Source: JBAXRT01 sp037131065
GTDB taxonomy: Bacteria > Bacteroidota > Bacteroidia > Bacteroidales > FEN-979
Reading direction: 5' to 3'
Length of the DNA: 11,991 nucleotides
NCBI GenBank assembly: GCA_037131065.1
Contig: JBAXRT010000090.1
Location: 1 to 11,991, forward strand
Shown: positions 6,713-11,991 of the stretch, piece by piece
Position numbering within the stretch: position 1 is the first letter of the stretch
Layout of the letters: the number at the start of each line of letters is the position of its first letter
The notes under the pieces: generated by a model
What the model was told of the DNA's origin: nothing
What the model saw: the letters and a program-made list of their open reading frames with translations, nothing else
Databases searched by the model: none
Translations under genes and position numbers: made by a program

Positions 6713-6736
6713 TTCCTATCTTCCTATCTTCCTATC
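6713..6736. repeat. Three tandem TTCCTATC octamers touching the bamA stop
   Basis: TTCCTATC occurs three times in perfect tandem. On the coding strand the unit is GATAGGAA, and the array overlaps the last base of the bamA TAG stop (6736-6738). A TAG recurs in every unit, and the 8-base period shifts the frame each time, so read-through ends quickly in any frame. About 24 non-repeat bases separate it from the heptamers at 6661-6688. Confidence 0.88.
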
Positions 6737-9366
6737 TAATCCAACGACGAGTTGATAGAGAAGTGGAACTGTCCTCCATTTGCTCCCGGCACTCCGGGGA
6801 TCGGGTCAATACCATACCCCCAGTCAAGTCCGAGCAAACCGAACATTGGAAGGAAGACACGTACCCCGATCCCGACAGAACGGTAAACATTAAATGGATT
6901 GAAATTGTTCCATTTGAGCCAGTCATTCCCCGCCTCCATGAATGCCAGTGCATAGATGGTTGCATTGGGATTCAGCGAAACGGGATAACGCAATTCAAGG
7001 GTATACTTGGTATAGACAGTGCCCCCGTAAGTTGCGGGATATCCGGGTGTCAGTGAATTGTTGGCATAACCACGCATCCCGATCAGTTCGCGGCCGTCCA
7101 TGTTGTTATAACCGCTTAACCCGTCGCCTCCAAGGTAAAACCTTTCAAAAGGTGTCTCCCCGAGGTTTTTATTATAAGCCCCAAGGTAACCAAACTGGAG
7201 GCGCGGGGAAAGAACAAGTTTCTCAATAAGGTTGATATACCAGGCGGCCTTCACCTTGATCTTGTAATACTCCACCCATTTATACTTCTGGTCGGGCGAC
7301 ATGGTATCATAGTTTACCGCTCCCCTGAAGAGGGAGTACGGAGGCGTTAACTCCAGGTTGATTGTGATCTCCGAGCCGGATTTGGCAAAAATCGGAGCAT
7401 CCACCGAGTTTCTTGAAAGGACGACGCCGATACTGATTGCATTGTAGACCCCGTTGCCCCCGCCCCAGGGGAAGATCTGGGTGTAATTTTTGGTATTATA
7501 CCGGTTATAGTTTAAGGTTGTGTAGATGCCAAAATAGTTGTCGGGCCAGTTCAGCTGTGAGCCAAGTCCTACCGAGATCCCGTCGATCTTGAAATAGCCG
7601 TAGCCCGGATCGTTGGCGGCGAGACCGTTGGTGTACTTAGAGTGAAAGTAGGAAAGGCTCAGGGCAAGGGGCTTCTTGCCTCCCACCCAGGGCTCCGTAA
7701 AGGAAAAACTGTAACTGAAGTAACCCTTGCCATAGGTTTGGAAACGAAGGCTGAACTTCTGGCCGTCGCCCGAAGGCACCGGCTTCCATGCTTTCGGGTT
7801 GAATAAGTTTCTAAGGGAGAAGTTATTGAAGGAAAGCCCGAGGGTTCCTACAATTCGCCCGTACCCCCATCCGCCTGAAAGTTCGATCTGGTCGGCCGAG
7901 GTTTCTGTTACGTCATAACCGATATCTACCGTGCCGTCTTCAGGATTCGGGTTGACCGAAGGACTCAGCTTTTCGGCATCGAAATACTTAAGCTGGGCGA
8001 GCTGCCGCTGTGAACGGATCAGGAGGTCGCGGCTGAACAGCTGTCCCGGCCTGGTCTGGATCTCACGAAGTGCAACCTGGTCATTTGTCTTTGTATTTCC
8101 TTTGATGGTCACCTTCCGGACTGTTGCCTGCCTGCCCTCATTCATCCGGATCTCAAGATCGATCGAGTCGTTCTCAACCTTGACTTCAACAGGCACGACA
8201 TCAAAAAAGAGGTAACCGTCGTCCATATAAAGCGAGCGGATATCGCTGCCGTTCGGGTTGTATGTAAGCGAGGTCTCGAGAGCTTCCTGGTTATAGACAT
8301 CCCCTTTCTGGATCTTCAGGATGCGGTTCAGCATAATGGAAGAATATTTTGTATTCCCAACCCAGTTGACGTTCCTGAAGTAATATTTATGACCCTCATC
8401 CACCCAGATGTCAATGTTGATGGTATTGTCGGGGTTCTTGGAGATGGAATCCCTGATGATCCTGGCATCACGGTAACCCATCGAATTGTACTTGGCGACC
8501 AGCAACTGTTTGTCGGTAATGTAGTCCTCCTCGATGAATTTTGAAGACTTGAAGATCCTGATCCTGATGTTGTTCGACGCCTGCTCTCCGAAAACGTTCA
8601 CTACCTCCACAAAGTCCATCTGTGCCGTTGTCTTGGCTGTTTCGTACACCACCTTGTCGAGATCGTTCATGGGATTGAAAATGCTCTTCTCCTTCGTTTT
8701 TTTGAAGGTCCCCTTGATCATGTCGGCATTAAAGTTTGTGTTGCCATGAATGGTGATGTCATACACTTTAACCCGTTCATTTTTATCGATGTTGATCACA
8801 AGGGTAACATCATTCCGGTCGACCGTATCTTTTTTCTCAAGGATATCGACATCAACATTTAGAAATCCCTTATCGGTATAATATTTCCTGATGATGTTCT
8901 TAGTCTTGATGATGAGGTTATCAGTCACATAGTCGCCCTTGACAAGGCGTATCTTCTCACGGATCTCATCCGCATCCGATTTCTTGATGCCGTTGAACTG
9001 GAATTTCGATAGTCGAGGGCGCTCTTTCAGGTAAATATTGAGAAAGACCTGGTCGCCGACGAAGTTGGTCACGGAAACACTGATATCTTCAAAAAGTCCC
9101 TGCTCCCAGAGCTTTCTCACTGCCTTTGAAATCTTGTCTCCTCCGGGAATCTTGATCTTCTCACCCACGGTGAGCCCTGAAAGCATGATCAGGACATTCC
9201 CGTCGAGATAACGGATGCCGCTGACGGTAATCCCGCCGATATAAAAATCTTTGGATTTGTTATAGTCTAAGAGGTTTACGTCTCCTCCAATGACCTGGGC
9301 GGAAAGGTTCGAAGAGATAAAAAGTATCAGTAAAAGTATTCCAAGTCGTATTCTCATCCGCGTCAT
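6736..9366 (-). CDS. bamA: BamA, Omp85-family outer-membrane protein assembly factor
   Basis: Core of the BAM complex, which folds and inserts beta-barrel proteins into the outer membrane. The 876-residue product has a signal peptide (1-24, ending NLSAQ), a periplasmic POTRA region (about 41-490) and an Omp85 barrel (about 491-876). POTRA repeats are visible at about 41-115 (YIGGITVSGIRYL), 116-196, 199-275 (ITIHGNTNFN), 326-405 (FRNVNWVGNTKY) and 412-488 (ATVRKVTIKGNTKT). A stretch at 276-322 lengthens the middle of the chain. The barrel has the loop 6 motif as GMRGY (763-767, arginine R765) in place of VRGF. The start at 9366 overlaps the uppS stop by 4 bases (ATGA), which indicates translational coupling. 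The chain ends QFHFSINSSLD, with no terminal aromatic residue, at a repeat array that overlaps the stop. Confidence 0.96.
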   Translation of the reverse strand: MTRMRIRLGILLLILFISSNLSAQVIGGDVNLLDYNKSKDFYIGGITVSGIRYLDGNVLIMLSGLTVGEKIKIPGGDKISKAVRKLWEQGLFEDISVSVTNFVGDQVFLNIYLKERPRLSKFQFNGIKKSDADEIREKIRLVKGDYVTDNLIIKTKNIIRKYYTDKGFLNVDVDILEKKDTVDRNDVTLVINIDKNERVKVYDITIHGNTNFNADMIKGTFKKTKEKSIFNPMNDLDKVVYETAKTTAQMDFVEVVNVFGEQASNNIRIRIFKSSKFIEEDYITDKQLLVAKYNSMGYRDARIIRDSISKNPDNTINIDIWVDEGHKYYFRNVNWVGNTKYSSIMLNRILKIQKGDVYNQEALETSLTYNPNGSDIRSLYMDDGYLFFDVVPVEVKVENDSIDLEIRMNEGRQATVRKVTIKGNTKTNDQVALREIQTRPGQLFSRDLLIRSQRQLAQLKYFDAEKLSPSVNPNPEDGTVDIGYDVTETSADQIELSGGWGYGRIVGTLGLSFNNFSLRNLFNPKAWKPVPSGDGQKFSLRFQTYGKGYFSYSFSFTEPWVGGKKPLALSLSYFHSKYTNGLAANDPGYGYFKIDGISVGLGSQLNWPDNYFGIYTTLNYNRYNTKNYTQIFPWGGGNGVYNAISIGVVLSRNSVDAPIFAKSGSEITINLELTPPYSLFRGAVNYDTMSPDQKYKWVEYYKIKVKAAWYINLIEKLVLSPRLQFGYLGAYNKNLGETPFERFYLGGDGLSGYNNMDGRELIGMRGYANNSLTPGYPATYGGTVYTKYTLELRYPVSLNPNATIYALAFMEAGNDWLKWNNFNPFNVYRSVGIGVRVFLPMFGLLGLDWGYGIDPIPGVPGANGGQFHFSINSSLD

Positions 9367-10127
9367 TTTCTTCGTTTTCCTTCCAGTTTATTGATCTGTT
9401 CGCTCGTAAGACCGAACCGGCGCTCCCTGTTCTGGTAGTCGATGAGCGCCCTGTAAAATTCTTCGCGGTTGAAATCCGGCCAGAGGGTCTGGGTAAAATA
9501 TAGTTCACTATAGGCGATCTGCCATAAAAGAAAGTTGCTGATCCTATACTCCCCGCTTGTCCTGATCAGAAGTTCAGGGTCTGGAACCGATGCTGTTGCC
9601 AGGTGCGAAGTGAAGGTGTTGATATCGATAGAATCCGGAGTAATTTCTCCCTCCTGTACCCTTTTTGCAATGGCACGAGCAACCTCCACCAGTTCCCATC
9701 TTGAACTGTAACTTAAGGCAAGAAGAAGCGTGAGACCCGTATTCCCCGAAGTCTGGTCAAGGGCCTTGTTCAGCTCACGGTAACTTTTTGAGGGGAGACT
9801 TTTAAGGTCGCCGATGGCCATGAGCCTGATCTTATTGTCCATCAGGGTCTTCATTTCACGATGGAGGGATTTGACCAGTATCCTCATGAGGGCATCGATC
9901 TCATACTTGGGACGGTTCCAGTTCTCGGTGGAAAAGGCATAGAGGGTCAGGTATTGTATTCCAAGTTCGGCAGCCGCTTCCACGGTATCCTTTACGGCAT
10001 CTACACCCTTTTCATGGCCGGATGTCCGTGCAAAACCACGCTGGCGGGCCCAGCGTCCATTTCCATCCATGATTACAGCAACGTGTACCGGTAACCTCTT
10101 TTTATTGATCTGATCTTTTAAACTCAT
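9363..10127 (-). CDS. uppS: Isoprenyl transferase, probably undecaprenyl diphosphate synthase (UppS)
   Basis: Cytoplasmic cis-prenyltransferase that extends farnesyl diphosphate with isopentenyl diphosphate to make the C55 lipid carrier for peptidoglycan and surface glycans. The 254-residue length is normal. The active site is intact: D21 in VIMDGNGRWA, H38 in SGHEKG, S66 and E68 in FSTENWNRP, R189 and R195 in LLIRTSGEYRISNF, and E208 in AYSELYF. Each of D21, H38, R189, R195 and E208 lies five residues before its E. coli counterpart (D26, H43, R194, R200, E213). The ATG at 10127 comes 18 bases after the stop of the preceding barrel gene, with a weak AAGG upstream. It overlaps bamA by 4 bases, tying lipid-carrier synthesis to outer-membrane assembly in one transcript. 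Product chain length is inferred from the family. Confidence 0.96.
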   Translation of the reverse strand: MSLKDQINKKRLPVHVAVIMDGNGRWARQRGFARTSGHEKGVDAVKDTVEAAAELGIQYLTLYAFSTENWNRPKYEIDALMRILVKSLHREMKTLMDNKIRLMAIGDLKSLPSKSYRELNKALDQTSGNTGLTLLLALSYSSRWELVEVARAIAKRVQEGEITPDSIDINTFTSHLATASVPDPELLIRTSGEYRISNFLLWQIAYSELYFTQTLWPDFNREEFYRALIDYQNRERRFGLTSEQINKLEGKRRK

Positions 10128-10145
10128 TCCTGTACCTTGCTGTAT

Positions 10146-10946
10146 TTAATTTTCCAGATCACGGCAACGTTTGTTGCTGACGATCTTAAATTTGTATGTA
10201 AGTGATAATCCAAAGAAGGAGTACCAGTCCTGGTTCTTAGAATTGCCCCGCTGCATCCCTTCAGAATAGGTTCCTGTCGGGTCGGAATATTTATTCCGAT
10301 AATCCGGATAAGTGGTGCTGACATCGTCCAGGTAGTCAGTAACTGTCTTATGCAACTCCCAGTAGATCTGCAGCCCAAGCTTTCTGGCCAGACTCATCTT
10401 GACACCAATACCGAATGGGAAACCAAAGCTGACAGTGGAATAGGGTTTCCGTCCATTGTAACCAACGTTCTGTCCCTCAGTCCCTAAATTCTTCAGCTCA
10501 CTGCCGTCGGCAGAAATAGGATTAAAGAAAAAGATGCCAAACCCTCCGTAGACGTAAGGAGTTACCCAGTTTCTCTTGCTTCCTGTGAAATAGGGAAAGA
10601 AATTGAATTCGCCCACAGCCGAAATATCCATAACATAACTTGAAAAGGTTAGTTGTCGGTCAGGCAGGAATGTCGACTGGGCGGCATCACCTTTGACTGT
10701 TCCGCGCATAGCGCTGAGTTTGACTGACCAGCGGTTATCGATGTTGTACCTGACAAGCACACCATAGGCCAGCTGTGTGTTCATGAAGTGTTTTCCCGGG
10801 TTGAGATCCCCGAGATAATAACATCCGCCGCCGGCAAGGCCAACCTCAATATCCTGAGCAGATGCCCCCGGTCCTCCCAAAAACAAATGGAAAACCGCGA
10901 ACATCATGATGGTCCGGGGAAATGAAATCGCCGATGCCCTTTTCAT
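10146..10946 (-). CDS. DUF6089-like outer-membrane beta-barrel protein
   Basis: Probable small outer-membrane beta-barrel protein of unknown function. The 266-residue product has a signal peptide (about 1-30, ending GASAQ) followed by DIEVGLAGGGCYYLGDLNP (32-50), the characteristic first strand and turn of the DUF6089 group. Alternating aromatic and small residues, such as TPYVYGGFGIFFFNP (129-143) and STVSFGFPFGIGVKMSL (170-186), fit membrane strands, and WYSFFGLSLTYKFK (241-254) looks like the last strand. It ends with a short basic cysteine-containing tail (KRCRDLEN), common in this group as I recall it. Its place between nadK and uppS-bamA recurs in Bacteroidota and suggests a role in envelope biogenesis, but none is established. 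The 109-base gap upstream has no exact promoter box; the nearest, GATTTTTG, has one mismatch. Confidence 0.88.
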   Translation of the reverse strand: MKRASAISFPRTIMMFAVFHLFLGGPGASAQDIEVGLAGGGCYYLGDLNPGKHFMNTQLAYGVLVRYNIDNRWSVKLSAMRGTVKGDAAQSTFLPDRQLTFSSYVMDISAVGEFNFFPYFTGSKRNWVTPYVYGGFGIFFFNPISADGSELKNLGTEGQNVGYNGRKPYSTVSFGFPFGIGVKMSLARKLGLQIYWELHKTVTDYLDDVSTTYPDYRNKYSDPTGTYSEGMQRGNSKNQDWYSFFGLSLTYKFKIVSNKRCRDLEN

Positions 10947-11055
10947 TTTATCGATAATTCGGTGATTTGTTGCAAAAATCAGGGTTTACGATAATTTTAA
11001 ACGTCTGAATCCGGTTTTTATTTGAAAAATCAGTGGATTTATGCTATTATTTTAC

Positions 11056-11934
11056 TCAGTTTCTGATATCCAGCCCCCAGTTCAGTTTTTCCCTGAGGGT
11101 AGTGAAAAAATCTTTCCCTGTCAGCCTGAGCAGATTGATGCCGAACTGGGCTTTCCTTATTGTCAATTCAACAGCGTTGGTCACCTTGGTCACCCTCGAG
11201 TCGAGGCTCACAAGGAAATCATTCCCCCTTCCCTCCACCTTGATCCTGACGACACTGTCGTCCCTGATCACCACCGGCCTAACGGTAAGGTTGTGGCTGG
11301 CGATCGGGGTGATGACAAAATTCTCAGATCTTGGGGTCAGTACGGGACCGGTACAGCTCAATGAATAGGCTGTGGAACCCGTAGGTGTTGCAACGATTAG
11401 TCCATCGGCCCAGTATGTGTTCAGGAACTCCCCGTTGACCCACGTTTTGATTGTAAGCATCGACATCGCATCAGTCTTGTGAACGATCAGGTCGTTCATT
11501 GCGAAGTTAACACCTCCGAACAGGCCGGCCGGGCTCTCCAGTGTAAGGAGGGTACGGCGGTCGATCCTGTAGTTCTTCCGGAATATGGCATCCATCGCGG
11601 AAACGATCTCTTCCCGAGAAATGCTCGATAGAAAACCCAGGTGACCCAGGTTGATCCCCATGATGGGTATTTCCGATTCCCTGACCAGTGCCACCGCGCT
11701 GAGAATGGTCCCATCGCCTCCGATTGAGAAAACCATATCAACTTTTCCGCGAATCCCTTCAAGGTCTTTAAAAATGACCGGCTCCTTCCTGAAATCAACC
11801 TTTCCCTTGATCAGCCTGAAGAATGGCTCATAAACAAATATCGCACCGCAGAGGTCCTCCAGTTTCCCGGTCAGCTCCCGGACATAAGGTGTGGAATCTT
11901 CAGCCACATCAATGCCGAACAGTGCTATTTTCAT
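11056..11934 (-). CDS. nadK: NAD kinase
   Basis: Cytoplasmic ATP- or polyphosphate-dependent kinase that converts NAD to NADP. The 292-residue product is a normal length and carries the family signatures in order: GGDGT (72-76) with catalytic D74, GINLGHLGFLS (93-103), the NAD-binding pair N147-D148 in FAMNDLIVHK, the block DGLIVATPTGSTAYSLS (177-193) and D245 in LVSLDSR. The glycine-rich continuation reads CTGP (194-197), where many homologues have GGP. The ATG at 11934 is supported by the MKIALFG beta strand and by a -7 box 28 bases upstream. It is the first gene of the block in this window, and its own promoter suggests a new transcript starts here. A 109-base gap follows it, with no hairpin terminator that I can see. 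Confidence 0.97.
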   Translation of the reverse strand: MKIALFGIDVAEDSTPYVRELTGKLEDLCGAIFVYEPFFRLIKGKVDFRKEPVIFKDLEGIRGKVDMVFSIGGDGTILSAVALVRESEIPIMGINLGHLGFLSSISREEIVSAMDAIFRKNYRIDRRTLLTLESPAGLFGGVNFAMNDLIVHKTDAMSMLTIKTWVNGEFLNTYWADGLIVATPTGSTAYSLSCTGPVLTPRSENFVITPIASHNLTVRPVVIRDDSVVRIKVEGRGNDFLVSLDSRVTKVTNAVELTIRKAQFGINLLRLTGKDFFTTLREKLNWGLDIRN

Positions 11935-11962
11935 GGTTGAGGGTGATTTTCAATTCAGCGTG

Positions 11963-11970
11963 CAAAGATA
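11963..11970 (-). promoter_or_regulatory. nadK: Candidate -7 box (TATCTTTG) for nadK
   Basis: TATCTTTG on the minus strand matches TAnnTTTG exactly, 28 bases before the nadK ATG, giving a short leader. A TTTG lies 15 bases further upstream, closer than the usual gap of about 19 for a -33 element, so the upstream half is uncertain. Confidence 0.65.
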
Positions 11971-11991
11971 GGCTAAATTTCTTTTCAAAAT

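Noticed and set aside
10947..11055. Terminator or promoter between nadK and the DUF6089-like gene
   Set aside because: I found no stable hairpin with a T-tract, and the best -7 match (GATTTTTG) has a mismatch in a T-rich region.

Overview
The window looks like chromosomal DNA of a Bacteroidota bacterium, probably Bacteroidales-like and of moderate GC. Four things point that way. The order nadK, DUF6089-type barrel gene, uppS, bamA, skp, skp is a recognised Bacteroidota arrangement. Several gaps carry a box matching the phylum's -7 promoter consensus TAnnTTTG. Most starts lack a Shine-Dalgarno sequence. Many products have short signal peptides ending in A-Q. All ten genes lie on the minus strand, so transcription runs from high to low coordinates. 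There is no rRNA, tRNA, CRISPR array, transposase or phage gene, and no gene-free stretch exceeds about 130 bases.

Upstream block (11991 to about 5340): NAD kinase, a DUF6089-like outer-membrane barrel protein, undecaprenyl diphosphate synthase (UppS), BamA and two Skp/OmpH-type periplasmic chaperones. UppS and bamA overlap by 4 bases (ATGA). The block joins synthesis of the lipid carrier for wall and surface polysaccharides to outer-membrane protein assembly: Skp-like chaperones hold unfolded barrels and BamA inserts them. It ends in a clear intrinsic terminator (5340-5373).

Downstream block (about 5312 to 1): a TAnnTTTG box just past the terminator precedes an exported M28 zinc peptidase, an exported protein of uncertain family, an exported M24B Xaa-Pro aminopeptidase, and a sugar-porter MFS permease cut by the window edge. 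This reads as a peptide-degradation and nutrient-handling set, with a less certain operon structure.

The genes are ordinary housekeeping and accessory genes, and I found no new multi-gene system. The unusual signal is in the spacers. Three of them (after pepP, after the M28 gene, after bamA) are built of short tandem arrays of different sequence, mostly with a 7-base and partly an 8-base period. Each array begins at, or within a few bases of, the upstream gene's stop codon. In the M28 gene the array supplies the last codons and the stop; in bamA it overlaps the stop. Two of the spacers share a core (TGACGAGTGAC, then AATGG and a T-run), which suggests a dispersed element family.
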